64,000 nt of DNA from Paragonimus westermani (lineage: Eukaryota; Platyhelminthes; Trematoda; Plagiorchiida; Troglotrematidae): positions 1-64,000 of the forward strand of contig QNGE01002402.1 of the NCBI GenBank assembly GCA_008508345.1, given 5' to 3'. Both the position numbers and the translations under genes were made by a program. Of this stretch, positions 34,420 to 45,208 are shown piece by piece (position 1 is the stretch's first letter; the number at the start of each line of letters is the position of its first letter). The notes under the pieces were generated by a model. It was not told the DNA's origin. It was given only the letters and a program-made list of their open reading frames with translations, and searched no databases.

Positions 34420-35500
34420 TCAAGGTAGCTTTATAGGTCGGGAAAGCAGCATAGGTCGAACATGGAAGTAACATAACATTTTGTTGCACCTAGAGACCAT
34501 TCGCTCTGCTAGCCGTAGGGTGGCCATTTTATCCACCCCAAAAGTTATGGCACGTATGTGTTTCCCCATCACTTCCCGGAATGTTTCGAACAAGTTGCGC
34601 AGGAATGCGTATTTTTCACTTCGTACGTAGGCGTACGTCACGGGACGTCCATGACTCATACTGTCGGCAACCAGGAACTGATACAGTTTCAGGCTACAGC
34701 GGACGATGTGGAGTGATAGATGACCTACTTGTGACGGTTGGTCCTATGAGAGGCATCGACGTTCACTACATCAGGGAACCGTCCGAATAACTGCACTTGC
34801 TGTCTGCGTGCGAAACATATGTGCGTGTACCTATTGTTGTCGTCTCTGGTGACACGCAGCACGCCGTTTTTCTCTATATGACGCAGGATTTGTGGCAGAT
34901 TTTCTGCTACATTAGTGCACAATAACCCACTTACTTATCACTGGCGGTTTCAACCGATGACGGATGTTGCAAATATCCATGGTAGTTATATACTCGTCAT
35001 AAACATCTGCAGCATACTGCTTCACCTCAGCAGTTGGCGTGTTGTACTCTAAAAGATACCTCGAGTCGTTCACTTCACTTTCTGCGAGCTGACGAATCCT
35101 TGGATGTGCATCGTACAGCAAGGCAGTTAGGCCGTGGTTAGGCCTCAATGTGAAAGAGCTAACAACCGACCCGGTACTTCTCCTAAGCACGTTAAAGCGT
35201 GATTGACAACATGTATCGCGTGAATCGTGCAGTGGGAATTATGTGAACTCAACTCACTGAACACATTGTAATCTACGACTTTCGCTCTTACATCGTCCGT
35301 ATTTCCTACAGCGGAACGCCGTCTACCACGTAAACTCAACGGCAATCACACTCATATGATCATATTTCAAGCCTCCGCTGCCTGATTTCTTGCTTGAACC
35401 AAGCACATACAGAACACCGTAATCCTCCATGTACCTATCTAAGCAACTTTTGAACTCGCTGAAGCTAACAAATTCACGACCCTCAAAGACATCTTTAAAG
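34420..35500 (-). pseudogene. MULE/ZSWIM-type transposase-like protein, broken
   Basis: Minus-strand pieces read leftward. About 35480-35360 holds GREFVSFSEFKSCLDRYMED followed by YVLGSSKKSGSGGLKYDH, an N-terminal domain seen in this family. 35345-35145 and 35190-34912 follow (LRPNHGLTALLYDAHPRIRQ, NIRHRLKPPV). 34922-34725 ends in FPDVVNVDASHRTNRHK, with the first catalytic Asp. 34659-34420 holds SHGRPVTYAYVRSEK, then ITFGVDKMATL with the second Asp, and MLCYFHVRP, the Cys/His pair after it. These are the landmarks of the MULE transposase fold, shared with ZSWIM-type proteins. Frames change at least three times. The SWIM zinc finger should follow and is not seen. Confidence 0.65.
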
Positions 35501-36438
35501 CCCTAATAGTAATCCATAACCTAAAATAGAATATAGAATAACATCGGTCAAATATTGATCACACGTGAAAATTTCTTCATAAGATACCACATTTATACCG
35601 TCACAACACCACCCTCGTTAATTTCGAGCTCGGCGCCAACTGAAGGACAAACCGGTTGACGGCCGACTAAAAGAAAAATTTTAAGCTCTCGTGATGCCTT
35701 CTGTCATGGAAATCAGTGGTTTTCAAATTCCTTGGCGATACCATGCAAATATCGCCGGCATTCAATGATTTCTTATTTTATCGTCGTCTAACGGTAGATT
35801 TCACTTCCTACGGATAATTTCCATCGTATATGACACTCTTGAAAGTGTAACATGCAGGCCAGCCGACTCTACTCTGGATGCCCGTGACTACGCGGACCAA
35901 TATTCGGGCAATGTGGACGCAGCATGGGACAGCGCTCTCCCGAAGTTTGGGCTCGAACAACCGTTCTGAAAAGAAGAACACTACGACCAGGCATGAGACG
36001 AAGGCCCAGTAAGCCATGCACACGACTTACACAAACGCAAGCTGAAACGGCACCGACAACACAGCAGCACGCCCCGTTACACAACCCAAATTCAATTCGT
36101 GCGCGCTAGCTGGTTTCGGTTGCCCGTTACAGAAGCACGATTTCGCAGTGCCCGCGCAAAACTTATTGTTAGGTTGGAATATTTTATGAAGGCTAGTACG
36201 GTAGCAAACAGACTAGCAACTAAGAATCTTCAGTTCATGTTTTTGCTATGCAGCCAGGGTTGTAATAAATCAACTGTGACGACCCACCACATATCTGTCT
36301 GCGGAAGAAATTTGTCCTACCGCGTCCTCCGGATCATCATTCAGTCAACACTCACCCTTGATGTTACTCAGTGGAGCGCACTTCGATGTGTTGCGATGTG
36401 GGACCATTCCGACAATACCTTCCAACAAATTTCTATGG
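35501..36438. other. Stretch with no supported gene, up to the gypsy 5' LTR
   Basis: Short frames only. Overlapping frames at 35808-36109 on both strands have no motif. The final 200 bp flank the left LTR of the plus-strand gypsy element. Confidence 0.5.
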
Positions 36439-36730
36439 TGTGGCGACCTCTTAGAGTGGCTTAAATTTTGTTGGTATTTTGTTGTGAAATTTGACACTTC
36501 CGATAGGGGCATGTTTGTTTATCTCAATGGTATGTCCTATTACCGCTCATCGGAATTTCCTCATCTTTCCGTTCCGCACGCTACACACCGAACGTCTTCT
36601 AGCTGCACGGTCGATTCTCCTCGGTCGTGGCAATAAACATGATATTGCGCTGTTCGTTGTTTTTCTGAATTATTACTTTTTGGGTAGCTCACCGTAACTG
36701 GAGTGAAACTTTGTGGGAGAGTCTCCCACA
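36439..36730 (+). repeat. 5' LTR of the gypsy element
   Basis: Starts TGTGGCGACCTC and ends TCTCCCACA. It matches 41241-41532 over its full 292-bp length with about 16 substitutions and no indel. The 3' half is better conserved than the 5' half. Confidence 0.92.
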
Positions 36731-36733
36731 AAC

Positions 36734-36746
36734 TGGCGAGCCCGAC
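36734..36746 (+). promoter_or_regulatory. Primer-binding site candidate
   Basis: tggcgagcccgac starts three bases after the 5' LTR. A TGG start at this position is what the 3' CCA end of a priming tRNA would pair with. The tRNA species was not identified. Confidence 0.6.
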
Positions 36747-36918
36747 AAAATTTCACGTCTTCTGGTGAGTGTAGTAAATTATTATATTTTTGACAGTATT
36801 ACGTGAATTATTTTTTATTGGCTACATTGTCATTGGTGAAATACTAGGTCTGGTTGAATCTTCTCATTTAGTGGCACGTTTACTCCTTTCTTACGTATTG
36901 CACACTATCGGGCGTTGC

Positions 36919-37760
36919 CATGTCTAGCGAAGATATCAAGCCACTCGATTCGCATAGTGTCCCCTATTTCTTGAGATGGACCCGTTACTGTGTTTTGTCT
37001 ATCTTGAGGCCGAGTTCGTCAACAACTGAATTGCGTCTGATCAGGCGAAGTTCAGTCAGTTTGTGCCTAGGCTTCCGAAGGAAGTCACAATGCAACTATG
37101 TGACGTCCTCCTTAATGAGCCTGTGGAAAATTGGGACGACACCCTTAAGGAAGCTGTAATCAAACGAGTAACCCCGTCTGATAAGACGCGCTTGCAGCAT
37201 CTATTAAGTGGGTTACAGCTGGGTGACAAACGCCTCTTTACTCTTCTTCGTGAGATGCAACAGCTTCTCGGCGGCTCCCACATGGAAGAGTCACTGCTAC
37301 GGGAGCTATGGATGCAGAGTCTGCCGGAGACAGCCCAGGTTATTGTGTCGGTAGCCTGCTCACAGCAGCTATCACAACCTGCCGAGATCGCCTATCATGT
37401 GGTGGAGCGTTTTCAACCATTCCTGCAAAATTCCAACTGTTTTAGAGTATTTGCCATCCCCATCATATCAGCCACGGAGCAGCCTGTAAGCTCACACTTG
37501 TCCAACCTTACAGAGGTCAGGGTTTTAATGGCAGAAGTAGCTGCTTTGCTCAGGAACTCAGATAAGGTGACGATTGACCATTTCCGGAGTCGGTCCGCAC
37601 GACGTCGTCGTACCAGCAGGTCACCACGTCGACGCAATTCACAGCCCTGTAAAGGCTTCTGCTGGTATCATGAGCGGTACGGTGTTAAGGCTATCAAATA
37701 TACAACGCATTGCTCTTTCCCTTCCCCGCTTCAAGGAAACCGGATCGCCGACGCGTATTG
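36919..37760 (+). pseudogene. Gypsy gag
   Basis: ATG at 36920. The N-terminal part changes frame and has an in-frame TGA (YLEAEFVNN, stop, IASDQAKFSQFV). From 37063 a long frame continues with PRLPKEVTMQLCDVLL, then LSGLQLGDKRLFTLLREMQ and LLRELWMQSLPE, blocks of the gypsy capsid domain. A basic Arg/Ser tract (residues about 170-190) precedes FCWYHERYG, the start of a zinc-binding tail in which one expected Cys reads Tyr (IKYTTHC). Gag would build the particle and package RNA; this copy cannot make a complete one. Confidence 0.8.
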
Positions 37761-37969
37761 GCGACTGACGTCGTCTGCACATCCACCCTCAGTCGCCTTC
37801 TGTTCGTTAGGTACCTCTCCACGGGGACCGCATTCCTGGTGGTCACAGGAGCGCAGGTAATCGTAGTCCCACGGACCCCTCCAAGGCGACACAGTCAGGT
37901 GCTCCTCATCTCCGTGCCCCCAATGGCACTGCCATCCAGCCTTTTGGCGAGCGTCCGCTGACGTTATAT
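37761..37969 (+). pseudogene. Gypsy protease with lost catalytic Asp
   Basis: The frame ending at 37961 reads SRLLFVRYLSTGTAFLVVTG at the active-site loop, followed by AQVIVVP. The position of the catalytic Asp-Thr-Gly holds Val-Thr-Gly (37842-37850), so the nucleophile is missing. Otherwise the loop and the hydrophobic strand after it match a retropepsin. A TGA at 37959-37961 closes the frame, and the end of the protease continues in another frame into 37970 onward. Confidence 0.75.
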
Positions 37970-39000
37970 GTGGGTCTCCGGCGAAACTTCCGTTGGATTT
38001 TCGTCGTTGCTGCCGTACCGTTTGCCATCATCGGCATCGATTTCTCCGGCATCTCGACCTTTTTATTAGATACGCGACGCCAGAAACTAATAGAGACCGT
38101 TACACGATTAAGTATCGACGGCAATCGCACGACAGTTGCAGCCATCAGTCCTCTTTATGCAATACCGGCTGCCTCACCGTCTTTTGCGAAACTTTCCCAA
38201 CAGTTCCCACAATTGGTCCGGATATCAAACGCCGTGACCACTGTGACTTCCAATGTCACACACTACATTAGAACCAGAGGCCCACCCACATCGGTTAGGC
38301 CCCGCAGGTTGGCTCCTGAGAAGCTCAAACTCGCTAGGGCAGAATTCGAACACATGCTCGAGTCCGGGATAATTCGCCCTTCCGACAGTTCTTGGGCCTT
38401 CACGTTGGATTTGGTTCCAAAAAATCAGGAGACTGGCGTCCTTGCGGTGACTACGGTGGACTCAAAAAAGTTACAGTCCCCGATAAGCACCCTATTCCGC
38501 GTATGCACGGTCTTACAACTTGCCTCGTGGGCAAAAACATCTTCAACAATATCGACTTAGTCCCTGCCTATCACCAGATTCCTGTGGCGGCCGAAGATAT
38601 ACCAAAGACCACTGTGATTACCCCATTTGGCCTTTTCGAGTTTCTGCAAATGCCATTTGGTATGACCAACGCCGTCCAGACGTTCCAGTGGTTTATGCAC
38701 GAAGTCACCCGCGGTCTGGACTTCGTTTATCCCTACCTCGACGATGTCTTGGTTGCTAGCTCTCCTTGGAAAGAGCAACTATCGCACCTAAATAGTTTGT
38801 TCGAATGGTTAGTTCAGTACGGCGTTACAGTCAACCCATCATAGTGCGAGCTAGGCAAAACTGCTATTGAGTTTTTAGGTCATCAGATTTCGGCCCAAGG
38901 TATTGCCGCCCTTCCTGCTAAGGTTCAGGCCATACAGGATTACCATGATCCTTCCTTTTTAATCAACTCCGCAGATTCTGTGACCTGGTAAATTACTATC
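37970..39000 (+). pseudogene. Gypsy reverse transcriptase
   Basis: 37970-38400 carries FVVAAVPFAIIGIDF and, later, [20 protein letters not shown], the segment just before the RT fingers. The frame then shifts by 38392-38410 into the core: [20 protein letters not shown], then [20 protein letters not shown] with the first palm Asp, [20 protein letters not shown], and YLDD at 38734-38745. A TAG at 38842-38844 interrupts before IEFLGHQIS. The catalytic residues are therefore present but not in one continuous frame. Confidence 0.9.
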
Positions 39001-39600
39001 GTTGATTTATTCCTCGCTGCGCACATATAATGCAGCCGATAACCGACCTCCTTAGCGGAGGCAGTCGTAAACCGTTATTCACCGATTCAGCGCATATGGT
39101 CTTTAAGGGGCTTAAAGAAGCTAACTCCAAAATAGCCTTGTTTGCGCATCCTGACCCCAGTGCAGAGTCGTCGATTGTAACGGACGCTTCTGACACAGCC
39201 GTTGACGCTGTATTACAGCAGATCGTCGAAGGTCAATGGTAGCCACTAGCGTTCTTTTCTAATCAGTTACAGCCTACCGAGTGTCGCTGTAGCACGTTCG
39301 GAAGAGAATTGCTCGCAATTTACCTCGCAATACGCCATTTTCAGCACGCGGTTGTAGGCCGACAATCCACGGTCCACACTCATCATAAGCCATTGGTGTG
39401 TTCACTGAATTCATTGTCAGACAGGTATTCTCCCAGAGATATCAGACACCTGGATTGTGTCTCTCAGTTTACGACAGATATACACACATCTCAGGTGTCT
39501 TCAGTTCCGTCGCTGACGCTGACTCACGTGTATATCAGGTTAGCAATTCTATGGCTACTGCTCTAGATTTGGCTGACATGATCGCTGCCCAAGTGGGCGA
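39001..39600 (+). pseudogene. Gypsy RNase H region, decayed
   Basis: 39030-39242 reads MQPITDLLSGGSRKP, then KEANSKIALFAHPDP and ESSIVTDASDTAVDAVLQQI, with the first acidic residue of RNase H in VTDAS. 39309-39400 reads LAIYLAIRHFQHAVVGR, followed by HTHHKPL, the equivalent of the second landmark block. The two pieces are separated by a TAG at 39241-39243. The frame changes again at about 39400-39540, where the VSSVADADSRV segment lies. No single product is possible. Confidence 0.85.
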
Positions 39601-39942
39601 TTCGGAGATAGAGCATCTTCGTCGAAGTAGCTCCCTCAAACTACAGCCCGTTCCTTTGACTTCCTCTGAGGGCCTCATTCTGTGTGATATCCCCCAAAGC
39701 GTACGTAGGCCTGTAGTGCCCTTATCGTTTCGTCGTGCAGTGTTCAACGCACCGCATAACCTGTCGCACCCGGTATACGTGCTTCCGTGAAGCTTGTCAC
39801 TGAACGTTTTGTATGACCCAAAGTAAACCACGACGTCCGTAATTGAGCCCGTTGCTGTCTGCAGTGTCAAAGTTCCAAAGTTCATGGGCACACCAAAAGC
39901 CTTGTCGGTGTCTCTCCTACACCTGACGCACGTCTCCATCAC
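39600..39942 (+). pseudogene. Gypsy integrase N-terminal region
   Basis: The frame 39398-39790 runs through LILCDIPQSVRRPVVPLSFR and HNLSHP, the zone before the integrase zinc domain. The His and Cys pairs of the H2C2 domain are only partly readable because the frame shifts near 39790. The core starts at about 39943. Confidence 0.65.
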
Positions 39943-40767
39943 GTGCATATTGACCTTGTTAGACCGTTACCACCTTCTAACGGCTTTACCTTCCTCTTGA
40001 CTTGTGTTGGCCGCTTTACTAGTTGGTCAAAGGCAATTCCACTCTCTGATTGGGTGTCTGAAACGGTGGCTTGCGCCTTTTTAGAGCGTTGGGTAGCGCA
40101 GTTTGGTTGTCCTGCAGTCGTGACTACCGATCGTGGTTCTCATTTTGAAGGATCTTTCGCAGGTCTCTTGAATACCCTTGGATGCAGACACATCCGCACT
40201 ACCGCCTATCACTCAGAGTCTAACGGGATGGTAGAACGCTTTTATCGTCAGTTGAAAGCAGCCCTCTGTGTTCAGTCGAACTCCACCTGGCAAGAGGCCT
40301 TACCCCTAGTCCTCCTTGGGCTCCGTAACACCGTCAAGATGGACTTGAAAGCCACGCTAGCCCAGCTGGTCTACTGTTGTGACCTACGTCTACCCCACGA
40401 GTTAATGTCTTCTTCCACAGCTAAACCTGTCGATAACGGAAGGCATGCGGCACGCTTAGAGAATCACATGCGACAGTTACGTCCAGTTCAACCATGGAGG
40501 CGGTCTTCATCCGTGCATTTGCACGAGAAGCTTCCTTCTTGTTCTCATGTCTTCATACGCGCAGAGGGCTATCGCAGGCCTCTGCAGCCTCCATATACAG
40601 TTCCTTTCCGTGTGTTGCAACGAAACGAAAAATCTTTTACTGTCGAGCGTGATAATAAGCGTGACGTCATTTCAATTGATCGAGTCAAACCGGCCTTCCT
40701 TGACGAAGATGACATCAACGTATTATCACACCTAGAGCTTCGCCGTCCCGTTCCGAACATACACTAA
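39943..40767 (+). CDS. Gypsy integrase core and C-terminal domain
   Basis: A 274-codon frame with all three core acids visible: HIDLVRPLPPSNGF (first Asp, near residue 3), VTTDRGSHFE (second Asp, near residue 65), and ESNGMVERFYRQLKAAL (Glu, near residue 101). The C-terminal half contains FIRAEGYRRPLQPPYTVPFRV, a chromatin-binding-type tail. Integrase inserts the cDNA into the genome. The Met at 39943 is only the first in the frame; the true protein is part of gag-pol, so the N-terminus is arbitrary. This is the best-preserved coding segment of the element. Confidence 0.85.
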   Translation: MHIDLVRPLPPSNGFTFLLTCVGRFTSWSKAIPLSDWVSETVACAFLERWVAQFGCPAVVTTDRGSHFEGSFAGLLNTLGCRHIRTTAYHSESNGMVERFYRQLKAALCVQSNSTWQEALPLVLLGLRNTVKMDLKATLAQLVYCCDLRLPHELMSSSTAKPVDNGRHAARLENHMRQLRPVQPWRRSSSVHLHEKLPSCSHVFIRAEGYRRPLQPPYTVPFRVLQRNEKSFTVERDNKRDVISIDRVKPAFLDEDDINVLSHLELRRPVPNIH

Positions 40768-41240
40768 ACTCATCGGACATCAACCCTGCACCTTTCCCTT
40801 CACTGCATGACCAACATGGTTTGTCAACACGGTGAGCTTATCTTTTCTACCTAGCACATGTATTTCACCGTCTATTTAGTTACAGATTGTGTGGACATGG
40901 TACAATGGAGAGACAAATCCAGAAGGCTGTCGTTCAGCACTGGGTAAACCTAACTCCCCATTTTTCTCACTCGTGAGTCTTTTGGGGTTGGGTAGTACGC
41001 TGGGATAGATATGCATCGAAGACTAAATGATTTTAATACTCTAAATATCTGTATCAACCAGCGCACCTTTAGTCCGCGATCGACCTTCTTCCGGATTATT
41101 CCCTCTGTTATTCCCCTATGTTTCTTACCAATTGGACATTTGCCTAGCAGTGGACATTACATTTTAGTTACACAATCATTGCACGCCTATTGTGTAACGA
41201 AGGCTCCCGTTTACTTTAGTGGCCTTCTGGAGGGGAGCTC
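40768..41240 (+). other. Gypsy 3' untranslated region
   Basis: About 470 bp between the integrase stop and the 3' LTR. No frame is supported. It ends in the polypurine tract. Confidence 0.7.
41229..41237 (+). promoter_or_regulatory. Polypurine tract
   Basis: ggaggggag lies three bases upstream of the 3' LTR at 41241, in the position where plus-strand DNA priming occurs in LTR retrotransposons. The adjacent agctc separates it from the LTR. Confidence 0.7.
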
Positions 41241-41532
41241 TGTAGCGACCTCTTAGAATGGCTTAACTCTTTTTGGTATTTTGTTGCGAAATTTGACACT
41301 TCCGATAGGGGTATGTTTGTTTATCTCAATAGTATGTTCTATTTCCGATCATCAGAATTTCCTCATTTTTCCGTTCCGCACGCTACACACCGAACGTCTT
41401 CTAGCTGCACGGTCGATTCTCCTCGGTCGTGGCAATAAACATGATATTGCGCTGTTCGTTGTTTTTCTGAATTATTACTTTTTGGGTAACTCACCGTAAC
41501 TGGAGTGAAACTTTGTGGGATAGTCCCCCACA
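41241..41532 (+). repeat. 3' LTR of the gypsy element
   Basis: Starts TGTAGCGACCTC and ends CCCCCACA. Same length as the 5' LTR, with about 16 substitutions. Adjacent flank actgtaaaag shows no copy of the left flank. Confidence 0.92.
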
Positions 41533-42522
41533 ACTGTAAAAGTTTGTCTTCAACTCAGGGTTCAACATGACAATTACATGGAGATATAGAATGGTTTCAC
41601 ATTAGTTCTGTGCCACACTAAAACATATAGTCCACAAGGTAACATGCAGACAACCTACGCATTTTCAACCGTTTTGCATCGGTCGTTCGATATTTCAGTT
41701 GTACGGTTTAGGTCACTCACTATGCAGATATGCCTCTGTAATAATCACTCCCCATTCTGAAGGTAAAATGAGTTCGGGAAAAGACAACATCGCTATAGAA
41801 ACGTTGATTACGTTGAAAGAATCTGAGATTCGACAGTGGCCATTGATGAAAACAATTCCTTTTCTCGTAAAAACTCTCACGGACCTTTGTCAAATCTGTA
41901 GTGCTAGTTTCTGAATTTGTACGCCCGAGGTTTCCCCAACCTTATGCTACCGTGAATCGGAAGTCTCAAGGAGAAAACGGTGAGTCTGCAAACAAACTTT
42001 TTTTTATTGATTTACTCACCGTTCACAACAGACTTCAACGTAACAATTGAGGGGTGCTAGGGAGCTGGACGTGAAAGCACCTTGAGCACAACCGCACAGC
42101 AGCCGCCAGGGTGGAAGAGTGCGTCGACGGAAAATTCCAGTCGACCTTCAGAATTCAAACAAGCGTTAGACTGGTCAAGTGGCGCACCTAACTGTAATAG
42201 CTCAGCATTGTTATCCTAGTGAGTGTAACCTACAGGAGTAGAGATGGTGCGAATTCATTACACAGCTGAGAGCATAACTGCGATACTTATGCCGGCCCAC
42301 TAACTTTGATGCTAGTGGTTTGCAGTAAATTTACACTTACAAGGTGATGTGAGCCGGCGCGGTGGTACTGGCAAGGCAAATCTCACGTCGCGGGGAGTTT
42401 AGAATTTTGGGAACGTCGAAGGTGACCTCACTACAAATCTCTCGAACTAAAACTGAGACATTGCCGGATGTCTTCCTCAAGTATTGTCAGAAGAAACTTC
42501 AAGTCACAGTCCTCGTTTATTT
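41533..42522. other. Stretch with no supported gene between gypsy LTR and EF-hand gene A
   Basis: Short frames only. An AATAAA on the minus strand (tttatt at 42516-42521) lies two bases after the stop of EF-hand gene A and could be its polyadenylation signal. No other structure was recognised. Confidence 0.5.
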
Positions 42523-42981
42523 TCACCGTTGCCATGCTCGAATGATGAAACCGTACTCAATCATATTTGTTTTTTTGTTAGAAAAAATTCTAATCACCTT
42601 GCTGGCCTCTCTTTCTGGTATCGGTTCCAAACCGTACTCCGTCAAAATTCGTTTCATTTCGTCCGCTGCAATGGTGCCCGTGTCCGCCTTGTCGAATTGC
42701 AGGAAGGCTTTCCAAATTTCTGTTTGCAATTTCGTCTCGTCACCTGTCCAGATTTGTGCGGCCGCATTGGCGAACGTCTCAAACCTGATGCGTCCAGTCT
42801 TTTTTGGGTCTGAAACCAACACAAACTGTTCAATCTGACCCTCGGTGGGGATAAGTTTTAAACAGCGTAAAGCCATTCCAAACTCTGTTACAGATATGTA
42901 GCCGGTTCTTTCTCGATCAAAGTACATGAAGCACCTGTAAATAGATTCTAAGTCTTTAGTCGACAGTTCTTCCACACGCAT
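42523..42981 (-). CDS. EF-hand calcium-binding protein, calmodulin-like (paralogue A)
   Basis: An uninterrupted 152-codon single-exon frame, the length of a four-EF-hand calmodulin-like protein. Loops: EF1 DRERTGYISVTE (about residues 23-34), EF2 DPKKTGRIRFET, EF3 DKADTGTIAADE, EF4 SNKKTNMIEYGF. EF1 and EF3 keep Asp at position 1, Gly at 6 and Glu at 12 but lack the usual acids at 3 and/or 5; EF2 and EF4 lack the bidentate Glu. Calcium binding would be weak or restricted to EF1/EF3. It is likely a cytoplasmic sensor or adaptor with no signal peptide; its partner is unknown. It is homologous to the genes at 56373-56831 and 60959-61348 and on the same strand. TATAAAG sits right before the ATG, too close to act as a TATA box for it. 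I do not give a gene symbol. Confidence 0.85.
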   Translation of the reverse strand: MRVEELSTKDLESIYRCFMYFDRERTGYISVTEFGMALRCLKLIPTEGQIEQFVLVSDPKKTGRIRFETFANAAAQIWTGDETKLQTEIWKAFLQFDKADTGTIAADEMKRILTEYGLEPIPEREASKVIRIFSNKKTNMIEYGFIIRAWQR

Positions 42982-44569
42982 CTTTATACAGGCTGCTGAT
43001 AGGCAGAGGGGCTTTAGCCTGGATTGTCAGTCATCAGCCGTATAGATCGATTATCAAGGGCGTTTAAAAATCCAAGTCGTTCACATGACTATGACAATCA
43101 AGCTCCCAAAATAAGGGAGACCATGATAATTTAACCGGTTACTTAACAACAATATCACATAAACGTTTTTACTGTTCCATAATTACTCGGATGCTATCAG
43201 TGTAGCGGATGACTAGTTATTGTTCCTCAGACGTCTTAGCTAATACATTTCATATATTTCTAAGGTGAATTGGCAGATCTAACATGATTCTAATGGCCAG
43301 AGTTGGTCGGAAGCACACAACGCATTTCGTAGTTATTGTTATCTATCAGGTAGGCATACCCGGTGAACTTCGAATGCACATCCTACTACAAGAACGGCAG
43401 TTTCTGGAAGTTGTAGATAATAACTGATTTGCAAGTTAGTTTTGCCATTTGTTTCCGACTTAGTAAAGTTTGTAGATTAGTGCGAATGTTAAGAACACTT
43501 AGGAAAGCTGTGGGGAAACCCAATCTGTCTCAAGATCATAGGTAGCGTCGTAATTTTATGAGGTAAGTTGGCGTAAGTGTTATTGACCAAAAAGGTGAGC
43601 GGTCGCTATTTACCGAGCACGCGTACCTGATGAATGACAACAACCACAAAACTGGACGTGTGCCTCTAACGAATTTTAACTATTAAACAATACCGTTTAC
43701 GCTACATTATCTTTTAAAATTAATGTCATCCAGGAGCTTGGGGCAGACTAAGCTTCTCAGAAGTTTCAGCTAGTGTTTCACTATCCCTACAAACCTACAG
43801 GCCCCAATAAGTCTGAAAAACCCTACAACCAACCTGCAAATAGGTTATTATCTACTATTCTACACCTTTTTGTAAGGTGAGCTCTTGAATTAGTCTGTCC
43901 ACCTTAACCCAATGCTTAGTTCCTTAGTGCCGTCTTGTTCATCTACTGCTGGCTCGTAAGGTGTGTGACTGAACAAAGACATTTATGACCAACGATATGA
44001 AGATGGTTTGAGTCCCATATTAGAGCGGACAAATTTCACAACTGTGGAATAACATCACTCATACGGTTACCTTATATACATACCCCTTAAATTTCAGACG
44101 GATGCGTCTACCACTGCAGATTATCCAATTTGTCAGACTATCCCAGCGATACTTATCTCTCATTCGCCATTGTCGACACAGCTGATAACGGCCTTACTGA
44201 AAGCGCATTGGCACACCGACTGGCCTAAAGTTCTAGCTGAATAATTATTGAATTGGGATAGGGAAATGAAGTCATTTGCCAGTTGTTTGAGCAACATACT
44301 CTAGGTCTGTCTCCCCGCCTGATGCCCTGCTATTACACAGAATCGCTATCCGCGGGTGCTGAGCGAAGTGACAGCTAATCGTGCTCACTGAAGTGAACAC
44401 TGCACGTGTTTGACTGGAGCTGCTGGCATATTTTTCGTAGGCTAGATAGTTGCCTTTGGACGTGTAAGCAGAAAGGTAATATTTCAGTTTCTTGGTGAAT
44501 CTGACCGTCTAACTTAAACCGTCCATTTTTTGCGCCGTTGCTTCACGAATCGAAGCGAATTCATAAGTT
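42982..44569. other. Stretch with no supported gene upstream of EF-hand gene A
   Basis: About 1.6 kb, AT-rich, with no frame over 60 codons listed and no motif. The promoter of EF-hand gene A should be at its left end, but no TATA or initiator can be assigned. Confidence 0.5.
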
Positions 44570-44910
44570 TGCGTTTAAGCCTAATCGCCACTCACCACTG
44601 ACCGTGGTATTCCGCAAGGCGCAATTCTCTTCTCTTTGTAAATCGCGTTTCTTCTAGTTAGTACAATCCAATGCATAGACGATGTGATGTTGAGCATCAG
44701 ACACTCAACTGTATTTTATATTCCGTCCTGCTGGACATCTTATCCCATCCACCGTGTTGGCCAGAGGCCTGCAGTTTATCCGTCAACGCACCCAAATGTA
44801 GTCACCATCTGTTTCCAGTTTCGAAGGAGAATTAGCAATGGGAATTATCCGATGCGTATTTATCCTCAAATGTATATAACGAATCTCTGCCCTGACATAC
44901 TTTTTTTAAA
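44570..44910 (+). pseudogene. Non-LTR reverse transcriptase scrap
   Basis: RGIPQGAIL near 44600-44626 is a typical RT block B, followed by a TAA. IDDVMLSI at about 44676-44700 looks like the catalytic Asp-Asp box with Ile in place of the aromatic residue. The two are separated by about 50 bases, less than usual, with stops between them. This is a short decayed remnant, unassigned to a clade. Confidence 0.4.
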
Positions 44911-45203
44911 CACCTGAGGATTACTTTGAGTGACAGCATGACATGTCCAGTTAAAGTTATTGGTGTTTTCACCAACAGTCATAATGTTATCACTTCGTGT
45001 CCGACGTTTAAAATCTTTTTGTATTTCATATCATATTCGATTTGTCAACGCATGTGTTCCTGCACTGGAATTATTGTTCACCTGTTGTTGTCTCTGGTTT
45101 GTTTTAAAGAGATTTCGTATTTTTGTTGAATACCCTAAACATCAGCTACATTGTCGTGGTATACTCCTTAAACAGTATGTTGTACTCATTGCTCTTCGTC
45201 TTT

Positions 45204-45208
45204 CAAAA
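45204..45208. repeat. Target-site duplication, left copy (caaaa)
   Basis: caaaa immediately before 45209 TG. The same five bases stand at 49833-49837 immediately after the right LTR end. A 5-bp duplication is normal for gypsy elements. Confidence 0.65.

Larger units (their letters stand above)
36439..41532 (+). mobile_element. Ty3/gypsy LTR retrotransposon with 292-bp LTRs
   Basis: Direct repeats of 292 bp at 36439-36730 and 41241-41532, with TGT...ACA ends, bound gag, protease, RT, RNase H and integrase in gypsy order on the plus strand. A primer-binding-site-like stretch follows the 5' LTR and a polypurine tract precedes the 3' LTR. The two LTRs differ at about 16 positions by eye (about 5%), so the insertion is older than the BEL/Pao element at 11801-18698. 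No target-site duplication is evident (tatgg on the left, actgt on the right). Gag, protease and RT are damaged; integrase is open. Confidence 0.93.

Noticed and set aside
42982..42988. TATAAAG just before the ATG of EF-hand gene A as a TATA box
   Set aside because: It is adjacent to the start codon; transcription would begin inside the coding sequence.
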